Below are positions 1 through 7,927 of a stretch of 64,000 nucleotides of DNA, piece after piece (the stretch's first letter is position 1; each line of letters opens with the position of its first letter). The DNA comes from Paracoccaceae bacterium (GTDB taxonomy: Bacteria; Pseudomonadota; Alphaproteobacteria; Rhodobacterales; Rhodobacteraceae), in the NCBI GenBank assembly GCA_028284605.1, contig JANQRL010000042.1:1-64000 (forward strand), in the 5' to 3' direction. The notes beneath the pieces were generated by a model. It made no database searches. It was not told where the DNA came from and was given only the letters and a program-made list of their open reading frames with translations. The position numbers were made by a program, and so were the translations under genes.

Positions 1-6
1 GCCTCG

Positions 7-28
7 CAAATCGCTTCGAAGCGATTTG
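7..28. repeat. Perfect 22-bp palindrome upstream of the first gene
   Basis: Two 11-base arms (the left arm is CAAATCGCTTC) meet without a loop around TTCGAA. In RNA it would form a stable hairpin just upstream of the ribosome binding site of the next gene. It resembles the other loopless intergenic palindromes of this window (9.9, 50.8 and 53.9 kb). Whether it ends the preceding transcript or belongs to the downstream leader cannot be told from the window edge. Confidence 0.6.
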
Positions 29-55
29 TTGACCCGAGAGTAGAGGAGGGGCGCT

Positions 56-586
56 GTGTTTCTGGAGCTGATCGCCGTCGTTGTCGCCGGCATCGCCGCC
101 GCGATCTTCATCTTCGCGCTGTCGCACCTCTTCGGCGGGCGCTGGCCGCGCTGGCTGATGCCCGTGGCCGCCGGCCTGGCGATGATCGGCGCCACGATCT
201 CCCTCGAATACGGCTGGTTCGCGCGCACCACGGCGAACCTGCCCGAGGGGTTCGTCGTGGCCGAGACCATCGAAAGCCCGGCGATCTATCGGCCCTGGAC
301 CTATCTCTTCCCCTTCGTGACCCGGTTCAACGCCATCGACACCGCGAACTTTCAGACCCATCCGGCGGTCCCTGGCCAGCGCATCGCCGAGGTCTATTTC
401 TACGGCCGCTGGTCGCCGTTGAACCGGGTCTCGGTGCTCTTCGATTGCGAGGGGCAGCGCCGGGCGCCGCTGGTCGAAGGGGTGACCTTCAACGAGGACG
501 GCACCATCGCCGGCACCGGCTGGGCACAGGTCACCGCCGAGGACCCGCTCCTCGCCACCGCCTGCGCGGCGGACCCCGCCGCATGA
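56..586 (+). CDS. Conserved membrane-anchored hypothetical protein
   Basis: 176-residue protein starting at GTG, preceded by a good ribosome binding site (GAGGAGGGG at about 42-50). Two hydrophobic segments lie at about residues 3-25 and 33-52. They are followed by a soluble domain of about 120 residues containing two cysteines (FDCEGQ and ATACAAD). I do not recognise a named domain. Its stop codon overlaps the start of the exonuclease gene (ATGA), so the two are probably translated together and may act in the same membrane-linked process. A signal-anchor protein with a periplasmic domain is the most that can be inferred. Confidence 0.75.
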   Translation: MFLELIAVVVAGIAAAIFIFALSHLFGGRWPRWLMPVAAGLAMIGATISLEYGWFARTTANLPEGFVVAETIESPAIYRPWTYLFPFVTRFNAIDTANFQTHPAVPGQRIAEVYFYGRWSPLNRVSVLFDCEGQRRAPLVEGVTFNEDGTIAGTGWAQVTAEDPLLATACAADPAA

Positions 587-1977
587 CCAAGCTCTCGCTC
601 CGCCTGCGCATCCTGCTCTTCTTCGCGCTCCTGGCCTGCGGTGGGCTGGTCATTGCGGCGGGCGGACTGGGGATGGGCTACCGGCAGGCGGGGGGCGAGG
701 TCTCGGCCTTCGTCACCGCCTTTGTCGTCACCGCATTTGGGTTTCTGGCGCTGACCGCCGGTATCTGGCTCCTCTTCGATGAAAACGTGGCCAAGCCGCT
801 CGAACGGCTTGCGGCGCAGATGCGCGCCCGCGCCCATGGCGGGCACGGGGCCGAGATCGACCTCGATTATGCCAAGTATCTCGGCGACCTGGCGCCGGCC
901 GCTGCCGCCGTGACCGCGAAGCTCAGCGACTCGACGTTCGACACCGCCGCGCTCATCGCCCAGCAGACCGCCGCGCTCTCGGTGGAGAAGGATCGGCTCG
1001 AGGCGATCCTGACCGGCGTGCCGGTGGCGGTGATGATCGTCAGCGAAGCGCATCAGCTCATCCTCTATGACGGGCAATCCGCCGACATCCTGGAGGCAGA
1101 GGCGCCGGCGCGGCTCAATGCGCCGCTCTTCGACTATTTCGCGCCCGGCGCCATCACCTCTGCCCTGACCGAACTCGACCGGCGGGACGCCGCGCGGCAG
1201 GCGATTGCGGTGAAGACCCGATCCGGCACCGTGCTCACCGGGCACATCCGGCTGATGGGCGAGGGCGCGGGCTATATGCTGATGCTGGAGCCCCTCGATC
1301 CAGAGGCGGAACGGCCGCTGACCTACGATTTCGAGCTGCTCGACCACGAGGTCGCGGCCAGCGTGCGCGAGACCGATCTCAAGGCCCTGACTTATGTCGT
1401 CTTCGACAGCGAGACCACCGGTCTGGACGCCGAGCGCGACGAGATCGTGCAGCTCGGCGCGGTGAGGGTGGTGAACGGGCGGGTCGTCCCGGGCGAGGTC
1501 TTCGAGACACTGGTAAACCCGGGGCGCCCGATCCCGCCCGCTTCGACAAAGGTCCACGGCGTGACGGACGCGATGGTGGCCGGCGCGCCGGGCCCGGCAG
1601 AGGCGGCGGCGGCCTTCGCGCGCTTTGCCGAAGGCGCGGTGCTGGTCGCACATAACGCGCCGTTCGATCTGGCTTTCCTGCGCCGCGCCGGGGCCGGCGG
1701 CGGGCTCGGTTTCGACCATCCCGTGCTCGACACCGTGCTTCTGTCGGCGGCGGTCTTCGGCGCGTCCGAGACCCATACCCTCGATGCCCTGTCCGAGCGG
1801 CTCACGGTCGATATCCCGGCGGAGCTGCGCCATACCGCGCTCGGCGATGCGGTGGCGACGGCCGAGGTGCTGACCCGGCTCCTGCCGATCCTCCAGGGCC
1901 GCGGCGTCGCAACCTTCGGCGCGATCCTTGAGGAGGTGGCCCGGCATCAAAACATCGTCCGCGACATGAACGGCTGA
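583..1977 (+). CDS. Membrane-anchored PAS-domain 3'-5' exonuclease (DnaQ/DEDDh family)
   Basis: 464 residues from the ATG that overlaps the previous stop; an upstream in-frame start would only add out-of-frame translation of the preceding gene. Two transmembrane segments (about 8-33 and 43-66) are followed by a HAMP-like linker, a PAS-like domain (about 135-240) and a DEDDh exonuclease domain (about 270-435). The nuclease motifs are complete: Asp275 and Glu277 in FDSETTGL, Asp362 in AHNAPFDLAFL, and His417/Asp422 in RHTALGD. Family knowledge says such domains remove 3' nucleotides from DNA or RNA, as in the epsilon subunit of DNA polymerase III. Coupling to a membrane sensor-like front half is unusual and suggests a signalling or stress role rather than replicative proofreading. 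The substrate is unknown. Confidence 0.88.
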   Translation: MTKLSLRLRILLFFALLACGGLVIAAGGLGMGYRQAGGEVSAFVTAFVVTAFGFLALTAGIWLLFDENVAKPLERLAAQMRARAHGGHGAEIDLDYAKYLGDLAPAAAAVTAKLSDSTFDTAALIAQQTAALSVEKDRLEAILTGVPVAVMIVSEAHQLILYDGQSADILEAEAPARLNAPLFDYFAPGAITSALTELDRRDAARQAIAVKTRSGTVLTGHIRLMGEGAGYMLMLEPLDPEAERPLTYDFELLDHEVAASVRETDLKALTYVVFDSETTGLDAERDEIVQLGAVRVVNGRVVPGEVFETLVNPGRPIPPASTKVHGVTDAMVAGAPGPAEAAAAFARFAEGAVLVAHNAPFDLAFLRRAGAGGGLGFDHPVLDTVLLSAAVFGASETHTLDALSERLTVDIPAELRHTALGDAVATAEVLTRLLPILQGRGVATFGAILEEVARHQNIVRDMNG

Positions 1978-2180
1978 GCGCCGGATGGTCACGGGCGGCG
2001 GTTCGCCAGGCGCCCCGGCGGGCCCTTTGCAGCAGCCGCTCACCGGCCGCCGTCGACTGCGCAGCCTGCCCGGCGACGTTCTTTCGGACCGGCGATCCCG
2101 GGTCTTGAGCGCCAAAGCCGGCATGGCGCACCGTCGCCAAACCACGCTATACCGAGGCGAACGGACGAAAGGACAGAGAG

Positions 2181-2618
2181 CTGTTACCTCGCCAGCGCGT
2201 CACTCTGATCACGTTGGGCGTCGTCGACCTCGACCGCTCCGCGACATTCTATGGGGATCTCGGTTGGGTCCCCGTACCGACCGAGGACGAGGGGATCGTC
2301 TTCTACCAGATGCACGGCTTCGTCCTTGGCCTTTTCGGGCGCGACGCACTGGCTGACGACCAGAACCGGCCGGTGCGCGAGCTTGGAACAGGTGCGATGA
2401 CGCTCGCCGTCAACATGCCGGACCGTCAGAGTGTCGAGCGCGCGTTTCGCGACGCCATCGATGCCGGCGCGACATCTCTCAAGGAACCGCAGGAGGTCTT
2501 CTGGGGCGGATATTCCGGGTACTACTCCGATCCGGATGGCCATGTATGGGAGGTCGCCCATAATCCGTTCTGGCCGCTTCAGGAGGATGGTTCGCTTTCG
2601 CTACCAGAATCCGGCTGA
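2181..2618 (+). CDS. VOC (glyoxalase/bleomycin-resistance fold) family protein
   Basis: About 145 residues. The conserved opening, VTLITLGVVDLDRSATFYGDLGW, lies largely upstream of the first usual start (TTG at 2214), so a CTG start at 2181, placed behind AAGGACAGAGAG, fits the family better. The C-terminal motif GGYSGYYSDPDGHVWEVAHNP is typical of VOC proteins that act on small molecules, either as metal enzymes or as binding proteins. No partner gene indicates a substrate. The start codon is the main uncertainty; the family call is firm. Confidence 0.82.
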   Translation: MLPRQRVTLITLGVVDLDRSATFYGDLGWVPVPTEDEGIVFYQMHGFVLGLFGRDALADDQNRPVRELGTGAMTLAVNMPDRQSVERAFRDAIDAGATSLKEPQEVFWGGYSGYYSDPDGHVWEVAHNPFWPLQEDGSLSLPESG

Positions 2619-2879
2619 CCTTCGGAGAGTTGTCGTCGGGAGAACGGTCGTTCAAGCGGGCCGAACGGGATCGCTCGGTTCCGCGGTCTTGCCGCTGCGC
2701 TTGCGCCGCTGGAGCGCGATGCTCGTTGCCTTCGGCGCGCGGCATCCTGTGACCTCCGACCCCAATGGACCGTCCCCGACCCACAGCCCACCTTGCCCGG
2801 CAGTCGAGGGAAGATAGAGACGGTTAGCACCCGCGGATCGCTCCTCGGCGCCGCCGGCCGCCCTTGCGCTCGCGGCCCC

Positions 2880-3465
2880 CGCGGCCCGGGCATCATCCAC
2901 ACCGCCGAGCCCATGCGCGAGATCGCCGATCGGAACGGGGAGACGCTGCGCGCGCCGACCGGACTGCGAACATGCTCTTCGGTTGTCTCGGCGCGACCCC
3001 GGTGGGGATGCCGGTGCCGGCGGTGCCAATAGATCTGTCGCGCGGAGTGACCGATGGCGCGGTGATCCCCTGGGAGGTGACCGGCGCGCTGCGGGTGCCG
3101 GACCTGATGGAAAACCACACGGAATTCGGCGATGTCGCGCGCGACGCCACCGCCTTCCTCTTCGCGATGAATCGGGACCGCGATGAGGCGCTGCGCGGGA
3201 CCCTGCCCGCGGTGATCGACGCCTATTCCGTCATCGAGTTCTCCGGCATTGCCGGCCGGCGGATGCAGATCGACGACGGCCCGGCGCGCGCGGTCGCTAC
3301 GGCGCGGGCAACACGATCATCATTCTCGGCCCCGACGAGGTCGCGGAGCGGAAGGCGGCGAGCTGGCCGATTGTGGAGAACTGGATTGCGGAGATGGACG
3401 AACCCTGGCTCGACGGCAGCGGTCTCTTTGCCCGGGCGGCGGAGGTTCTGGGGGACAACAGAGCA
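2880..3465 (+). pseudogene. Decayed TRAP-transporter substrate-binding protein (DctP family) fragment
   Basis: Three adjacent reading frames carry consecutive pieces of one DctP-type protein. The first piece (about 2883-2970) reads PGIIHTAEPMREIADRNGE. The second (about 2970-3290) holds the family signature LGATPVGMPVP, then GVTDGAVIPWEV and AFLFAMNRDR. The third (about 3318-3465) holds GNTIIILGPDEVAE and VENWIAEMDEP. Two frameshifts separate them, and the N-terminal half with the signal peptide is missing. No TRAP membrane subunits lie nearby. This is a relic, not a functional gene. I see nothing recognisable at 2619-2880. A short hairpin (CCTCGGA/TCCGAGG, 3471-3486) lies just after the remnant. 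Confidence 0.75.
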
Positions 3466-3547
3466 CATACCTCGGAACTCCGAGGCGGACGAATGGATCT
3501 GACGGGCTCGCCCGGGCGCCGTAGTCGCGACAACCGGGCCGCGAGTG

Positions 3548-3754
3548 TCAGATGAAGCCGATGCGACGCAGCGCGTCCTGCGCCGCAACGCGGCGACGGG
3601 GATCCTGCGACAAGACCTCCTTGTTCAGCGACTGAACGATCGATGTGAGCTTCTTTTCCTGGATCGACTTGCGCAAGAAGCGCGGCACATCTTCCGGTTG
3701 CAGTGCGGAAACCACCGCAATCGGATTGGTCTCTACTCCGTTGAGACTTTCCAT
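3548..3754 (-). CDS. Small hypothetical protein
   Basis: 68 residues beginning MESLNGVETNPIAVVSAL. This start has AGGGGA eight bases upstream; an ATG nine bases earlier (at 3763) is also possible but sits on top of that ribosome binding site. The protein is soluble, with a basic C-terminal half predicted helical (PRRRVAAQDALRRIGF). Base composition is lower in GC than the neighbours, which may indicate a different origin. It matches no domain I recognise. It lies between the TRAP remnant and the HxlR gene, transcribed leftwards. Confidence 0.55.
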   Translation of the reverse strand: MESLNGVETNPIAVVSALQPEDVPRFLRKSIQEKKLTSIVQSLNKEVLSQDPRRRVAAQDALRRIGFI

Positions 3755-3871
3755 CGGATACATCCCCTGTCCCAGTGATTCTCCCCGCGCCAGATTACCG
3801 CACGGCCCGGTCCGAGTCCCGGTCTTCCGCGGGCCTGTGGAAAAACCTGTCGTCAGCGCTCTTCCCTCGGG

Positions 3872-4240
3872 CTAGCGTCGGTCCGACGGCGTGTTGTCTT
3901 CGGCCCAAAGCCGCAATGCATCGAGCGTCGCAAGGGCGGCGCGCCCCTCATTTGTCACGCGATACTGCACCGTGACCGGCGCTGTCGGCATCACGTCGCG
4001 GGCGATCAGGCCATGGGCCTCCAGATGGCGCAGCCGGGCGGCGATCATCTTCTTGCTGGCGCCGCCGATCATCCGGGAAAGATCGTTGAACCGCACCGGG
4101 TCGTCCTTCAGATGCCACAGGATCGACCCGGTCCATTTGCCGCCGAGCACCCGCATGCCGCGCTCGATGGCACAGGGCTCCAGGCAGGGCTCACTTACCG
4201 CGCGCCGGCCCGTCCGATCCTGCACAACCCGTGCCCGCAT
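3872..4240 (-). CDS. HxlR-family winged-helix transcriptional regulator
   Basis: 122 residues with the family hallmark [19 protein letters not shown] and a winged helix-turn-helix ([29 protein letters not shown]). Two cysteines, Cys19 and Cys23, precede the first helix. Cys23 aligns with the N-terminal redox-sensing cysteine of YodB/HypR-type members, so thiol sensing is plausible. It is divergent from a glutathione transferase gene with 94 bp between the starts, the usual layout for a regulator and its target. GGGGCGAG precedes the ATG. Confidence 0.87.
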   Translation of the reverse strand: MRARVVQDRTGRRAVSEPCLEPCAIERGMRVLGGKWTGSILWHLKDDPVRFNDLSRMIGGASKKMIAARLRHLEAHGLIARDVMPTAPVTVQYRVTNEGRAALATLDALRLWAEDNTPSDRR

Positions 4241-4334
4241 GATCTCGCCCCAAGGTTACAAAAAGTATACTGGTTGCTTTTCTCTACCACCGGTCGCAAT
4301 TGACGGTCCAGAGACCTGCGATTGCGAGAAACCC
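4241..4334. promoter_or_regulatory. Divergent promoter region with candidate HxlR operator
   Basis: The gap between the HxlR and glutathione transferase genes is AT-rich compared with its surroundings. It contains the perfect 8-bp palindrome AGTATACT at 4264-4271, whose TATACT can serve as a -10 element on either strand. This is the only clear dyad in the gap and is the best candidate operator. The assignment is inferred from position only. Confidence 0.4.
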
Positions 4335-5051
4335 ATGCCCCAGCCGGATATCCACCTCTACACCGCGGCCACGATGAACGGCTACAAGCCGGTCATCTTC
4401 CTCGAAGAGGCGGGCGTGCCCTATGAGCTGACCTTCGTCGACTTCGCCAGGAAAGAGCAGAAGGCCCCCGACTACGTGGCGCTCAACCCCAATGGCCGCA
4501 TCCCCACCATCGTGGACCGGTCGAACGGCGATTTCGCGGTCTTCGAGAGCGGGGCGATCCTCTGGTATCTCGCCAAGAAATACGGCCGGTTCCTGCCCAC
4601 CGATCCCAAGGACCGGTCCGAGACCCTGCAATGGCTGATGTTCCAGATGGCCGGGATCGGGCCGATGATGGGGCAGGCGATGTATTTTCAGCGTATCGCC
4701 GCGCCGAATGGCCATGAGGAACCGTTCTCCATCACGCGCTACGTGGACGAAAGCCGCCGCCTGCTCGAGGTGCTCGACACCCGCCTCTCGGGCCGCGAGT
4801 GGCTCGCCGCGGACCAGTACACCATCGCCGACATGGCGACCTATCCATGGGCGCGGGCCTATGTCTGGGCGAGGGTCTCGGTCGAGGGGCTCGACAATCT
4901 GCAAGCCTGGTTCGCGCGTCTGGATGCCCGACCGGCAGTCCAGAAAGCGCTGACGATCCCGAAGGCGCAGCCCGCGTTCTGGGGCGATGCCGACGACTCC
5001 GCGTTCCTAAAGGAGAATGCCGCACGCTTTGCGTCGGACGTCAAATCGTAG
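4335..5051 (+). CDS. Glutathione S-transferase, YfcG/Nu-class-like
   Basis: 238 residues starting at [19 protein letters not shown]; longer in-frame starts would read across the HxlR gene. An N-terminal thioredoxin-like domain (about 1-85) with the TMNGYK glutathione-site region, cis-Pro motif GRIPTIVD and FESGAIL is followed by an all-helical C-terminal domain with [17 protein letters not shown]. This pattern is that of YfcG/YghU/Ure2p-type enzymes, which use glutathione to reduce disulfides or hydroperoxides in the cytoplasm. The divergent HxlR regulator carries candidate redox cysteines, consistent with thiol-stress control. Confidence 0.88.
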   Translation: MPQPDIHLYTAATMNGYKPVIFLEEAGVPYELTFVDFARKEQKAPDYVALNPNGRIPTIVDRSNGDFAVFESGAILWYLAKKYGRFLPTDPKDRSETLQWLMFQMAGIGPMMGQAMYFQRIAAPNGHEEPFSITRYVDESRRLLEVLDTRLSGREWLAADQYTIADMATYPWARAYVWARVSVEGLDNLQAWFARLDARPAVQKALTIPKAQPAFWGDADDSAFLKENAARFASDVKS

Positions 5052-5090
5052 CCTCCGCGGGGTCGTAAGACACGGCGCACGAGCCCCGGC

Positions 5091-5141
5091 CTGTCACAAT
5101 TCTTTTGCCGGAGTGTCACGTCTCCTTTGCCGGACTGTCAC
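5091..5141 (+). promoter_or_regulatory. Tandem Pho box (five PhoB half-sites) upstream of phnC
   Basis: Five 7-bp units repeat with an exact 11-bp period: CTGTCAC (5091), CTTTTGC (5102), GTGTCAC (5113), CCTTTGC (5124) and CTGTCAC (5135), each followed by a 4-bp spacer. PhoB binds 7-bp direct repeats related to CTGTCAT separated by 4 bp, so this array fits phosphate-starvation control. Units 1, 3 and 5 match best; 2 and 4 are degenerate. It ends about 50 bp before the phnC start. Confidence 0.82.
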
Positions 5142-5192
5142 ACCGCCGCAACTGGCGACCCGTAGCCGGGGCCAGTGCAGGCGGGGGACGCA

Positions 5193-6011
5193 ATGCTCGA
5201 CATCACGTCGCTGACCAAGGCGTTTGGCCAGAATATCGCGGTGGACGCCGTGACCATCCATGTCGACCGGCCCGGCATGATCGGCATCATCGGCCGTTCC
5301 GGCGCCGGCAAGTCCACGCTCCTGCGGATGATGAACCGCCTGACCGACGCGACCTCGGGCGAGATGGTCTTCGAGGGCCGCGATATTCTCGCATTGAGGG
5401 GCGCCGAGAAACGCGCCTGGCAATCGAACTGCGCGATGATCTTCCAGCAGTTCAACCTCGTGCCGCGGCTGGACGTGGTTTCAAACGTGTTGCACGGGAC
5501 GCTCAACAAGCGCTCCACGCTGACCACCTTCTTCAACCTCTTCCCTCAAGAGGACATCCATAAGGCCATCGACATCCTCGACCGGCTCGGCATCGCGGAG
5601 CACGCGCCGAAACGGGCCGAGGCGCTTTCCGGCGGGCAGCAGCAGCGGGTCGCCATCGCCAGGGCGCTGATGCAGGACCCGCAGATCATCCTCGCCGACG
5701 AGCCCATCGCCTCGCTCGATCCGCTCAACGCCCAGATCGTCATGGAGGATTTGCGCCGCATCCATGACGAGGACGGTCGCATGGTGATCGCGAACCTCCA
5801 CACCCTCGACACCGCGCGGCGCTATTGCGACCGGGTGATCGGGATGCGCGACGGTCGCATTGTCTTCGACGGCACGCCGGACCAGCTCACCACCGGCGTT
5901 GCCCGGGACATCTACGGCGCCGGGGCCGACTTCTCCGAAAGCGCCACCTCCACCGAAATCCGAGACCACGCACAGACCGCCGCCCAGGAGAATGCCCAGG
6001 CGGCGGTCTGA
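5193..6011 (+). CDS. phnC: Phosphonate ABC transporter ATP-binding protein
   Basis: 272 residues from the ATG behind GGGGGA. An in-frame GTG 18 bases earlier is possible but less well placed. It has Walker A (GRSGAGKST), the Q-loop region ([15 protein letters not shown]), signature [15 protein letters not shown], Walker [13 protein letters not shown] and the H-loop (NLHTLDTA). Length and motifs are those of PhnC, the cytoplasmic motor of the phosphonate importer. It heads the phnC-D-E1-E2 operon directly behind the tandem Pho box, so induction under phosphate starvation is expected. Confidence 0.95.
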   Translation: MLDITSLTKAFGQNIAVDAVTIHVDRPGMIGIIGRSGAGKSTLLRMMNRLTDATSGEMVFEGRDILALRGAEKRAWQSNCAMIFQQFNLVPRLDVVSNVLHGTLNKRSTLTTFFNLFPQEDIHKAIDILDRLGIAEHAPKRAEALSGGQQQRVAIARALMQDPQIILADEPIASLDPLNAQIVMEDLRRIHDEDGRMVIANLHTLDTARRYCDRVIGMRDGRIVFDGTPDQLTTGVARDIYGAGADFSESATSTEIRDHAQTAAQENAQAAV

Positions 6012-6016
6012 CCTTC

Positions 6017-6030
6017 TGAAACCCGTTTCA
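6017..6030. repeat. 14-bp dyad TGAAACCCGTTTCA in the phnC-phnD gap
   Basis: This near-perfect dyad lies in the 69 bp between phnC and phnD. The same 14-mer recurs at 21803 inside glgX, and close variants occur at other positions. It looks like a LacI-type operator, but inside an operon its role is unclear. Confidence 0.45.
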
Positions 6031-6080
6031 TCACCCCTGCCGCCGATCTGAAGGGCGGTTCCAACATGGAGACCAAGACG

Positions 6081-6989
6081 ATGAAGAAGCTGATCGCCCT
6101 TGCGATGACCACCACCATCCTGGCCGGCGCCGCGCTCGCCCAGGAAACCGAGATCACCGAGTTCCGCATCGGCCTCCTCGGCGGCGAGAACGCCCAGGAC
6201 CGCCTGAACAACAACGAATGCCTGCGCGCCTATACCGAAGAAGCGCTCGGCGTCGAAGCCAAGCTCTTCGCCCCTGCCGACTATAACGGCGTGATCCAGG
6301 GGCTTCTCGGCGGCTCCCTCGACATGGCCTGGCTCGGCGCCTCCTCCTATGCCGCGACCTACCTCCAGGACGCCGACGCGGTGGAGCCGGTGCTGGTCAA
6401 GACCAATCTCGACGGTTCCTTCTCCTACCACTCGGTCGGTTTCGCCCGCGCCGATAGCGGCATCACCTCGCTTGAGGACATGCAGGGCAAGGTCTTCGGT
6501 TTCGGCGACCCGAACTCCACCTCCGGCTACCTCATCCCCTCCATCGAGATCCCCGATGCCACCGGTTCCACCATGGAATCGGGTGACTATTTCGGTGAGG
6601 TCGTCTTCACCGGCGGCCATGAACAGACCATCGTCGCGGTCTATAACGGCGATATCGATGCCGGTGTGACCTGGGCCGACGGCCTCGGCGACTGGGAAGA
6701 CGGCTACAATTCCGGCGCCCTCCGCCGCGCCGTGGATGCCGGCCTCGTCGACATGAACGAACTGACCCAGATCTGGCTCTCGAAGCCGATCCCGGAAGGT
6801 CCCATCGTGCTCCGCCAGGACCTGCCCGAGGACGTGAAGGCCACGATGATCTCGCTCATGACCGAGACCCTCGGCGCCGATCAGGACTGCCTCTACGGCG
6901 TGGCCGCCGGTGAGACCGCCGGGTTCGAGCCCATCGGCCACGACGCCTACGAGACCATCATCGCCGTGCGTCAGGCCGTCGGCGGCTGA
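6081..6989 (+). CDS. phnD: Phosphonate ABC transporter substrate-binding protein
   Basis: 302 residues from the ATG giving the signal peptide MKKLIALAMTTTILAGAALA with cleavage near ALA-QE; GGAG lies nine bases upstream. An in-frame ATG at 6066 would add five residues. The mature protein shows PhnD features: a first lobe (ITEFRIGLLGGENAQDRL), LLGGSLDMAWLGASSYA, and GFGDPNSTSGYLIPS, where the Ser/Thr cluster normally binds the phosphonate oxygens. It is periplasmic. A strong hairpin follows its stop, common after binding-protein genes that must be expressed above the other transporter subunits. Confidence 0.94.
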   Translation: MKKLIALAMTTTILAGAALAQETEITEFRIGLLGGENAQDRLNNNECLRAYTEEALGVEAKLFAPADYNGVIQGLLGGSLDMAWLGASSYAATYLQDADAVEPVLVKTNLDGSFSYHSVGFARADSGITSLEDMQGKVFGFGDPNSTSGYLIPSIEIPDATGSTMESGDYFGEVVFTGGHEQTIVAVYNGDIDAGVTWADGLGDWEDGYNSGALRRAVDAGLVDMNELTQIWLSKPIPEGPIVLRQDLPEDVKATMISLMTETLGADQDCLYGVAAGETAGFEPIGHDAYETIIAVRQAVGG

Positions 6990-7004
6990 TTTTCTGGACC
7001 AACC

Positions 7005-7034
7005 GACCCCGGCGTGAGTGATCGCGCCGGGGTC
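7005..7034 (+). promoter_or_regulatory. Intercistronic hairpin between phnD and phnE
   Basis: A perfect 10-bp stem (GACCCCGGCG with CGCCGGGGTC) and 10-base loop lie directly after phnD. No T-run follows, so it is unlikely to be a full intrinsic terminator. Such structures typically protect the upstream binding-protein message or reduce read-through. The function is inferred. Confidence 0.6.
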
Positions 7035-7054
7035 ATTTGAATGCGGCGGGGCAG

Positions 7055-7927
7055 ATGGCGGACATTTCAGCCGACAGCGTGGGCGGCACGCCCAAGGTGC
7101 GCGACGAGTATCTCGCGCTCATCCAGCGCAAGCGCCTCTATAGCGGCGTTCTGCTGGCGGTCTTCGTCCTGCTCATGGTGTCCGGCTTTCTGGTCGCCAA
7201 TGACCGCAACGCGGGCGGCTTTCTGACCGGCCTGCCGAACATTTTCGATTTCCCCGCCGAGGTTGTCCGCGAAGCCTGGGTCAAGCGTGCTGAACTGCCT
7301 GGCTACCTTTTGCGTTACCTGCCCGCGCTGATCGAGACGATCAATATCGCGGCGGTTTCCACGCTTCTGGGGGTCATCGCGGGCACGATCCTGTCGCTGC
7401 TCTCGACCCGGGGCATGGCGCTCTGGCCGCGGATGATCCCGGTCTTCCGCCGGATCATGGATATCCTGCGCGCGATCCCGGAGATCGTGATCGCGCTGGT
7501 GCTGATCTTCGTCCTCGGCGGCGGGCCGGTCCCGGCGGTGATCGCCATCGCGCTCCATACCGCGGGCGCCATCGGCAAGCTCTATTCGGAAGTCAACGAG
7601 AACGCGTCGCTGAAGCCGGTGGAGGGGCTGCACTCCGTGGGCGCCTCGTGGATGCAGCGGATGTGGCTCGGCGTGGTGCCGCAGGTGGCGCCGAATTACC
7701 TGAGCTACGGGCTGCTCAGGTTCGAGATCAATGTGCGCGCCTCCGCCATCCTCGGCTTCGTCGGCGCTGGCGGCATCGGCTATGAGCTGCGCAATTCCAT
7801 GACCTGGGGGCAGGGGCGGTTCGACCAGGCGGCGGCGATCTTTCTGCTGCTCTTCGCCACCATCGTGGTCTTCGACCAGATCTCCAGCCGCTATCGCAAC
7901 CGCCTGGTCCGGGGGGCGATGACATGA
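7055..7927 (+). CDS. phnE: Phosphonate ABC transporter permease, first PhnE
   Basis: 290 residues from the ATG MADISADSVGG, chosen because GGCGGGG lies just upstream; a TTG 18 bases earlier is an alternative. The protein has an N-terminal transmembrane helix (about 30-52) and a MetI-type permease domain with the ATPase-contacting EAA loop (EVNENASLKPVEGLHSVGAS). PhnE forms the channel of the PhnCDE importer in the inner membrane. Its stop overlaps the start of the second permease gene by four bases (ATGA), indicating coupled translation of a heterodimeric channel. Confidence 0.93.
   Translation: MADISADSVGGTPKVRDEYLALIQRKRLYSGVLLAVFVLLMVSGFLVANDRNAGGFLTGLPNIFDFPAEVVREAWVKRAELPGYLLRYLPALIETINIAAVSTLLGVIAGTILSLLSTRGMALWPRMIPVFRRIMDILRAIPEIVIALVLIFVLGGGPVPAVIAIALHTAGAIGKLYSEVNENASLKPVEGLHSVGASWMQRMWLGVVPQVAPNYLSYGLLRFEINVRASAILGFVGAGGIGYELRNSMTWGQGRFDQAAAIFLLLFATIVVFDQISSRYRNRLVRGAMT

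Noticed and set aside
400-2145. Long open frame (581 codons) on the minus strand opposite the exonuclease gene
   Set aside because: Its product is Arg/Gly/His-rich low-complexity sequence without domains; the plus strand has clear exonuclease motifs. Long antisense frames are expected in high-GC DNA.
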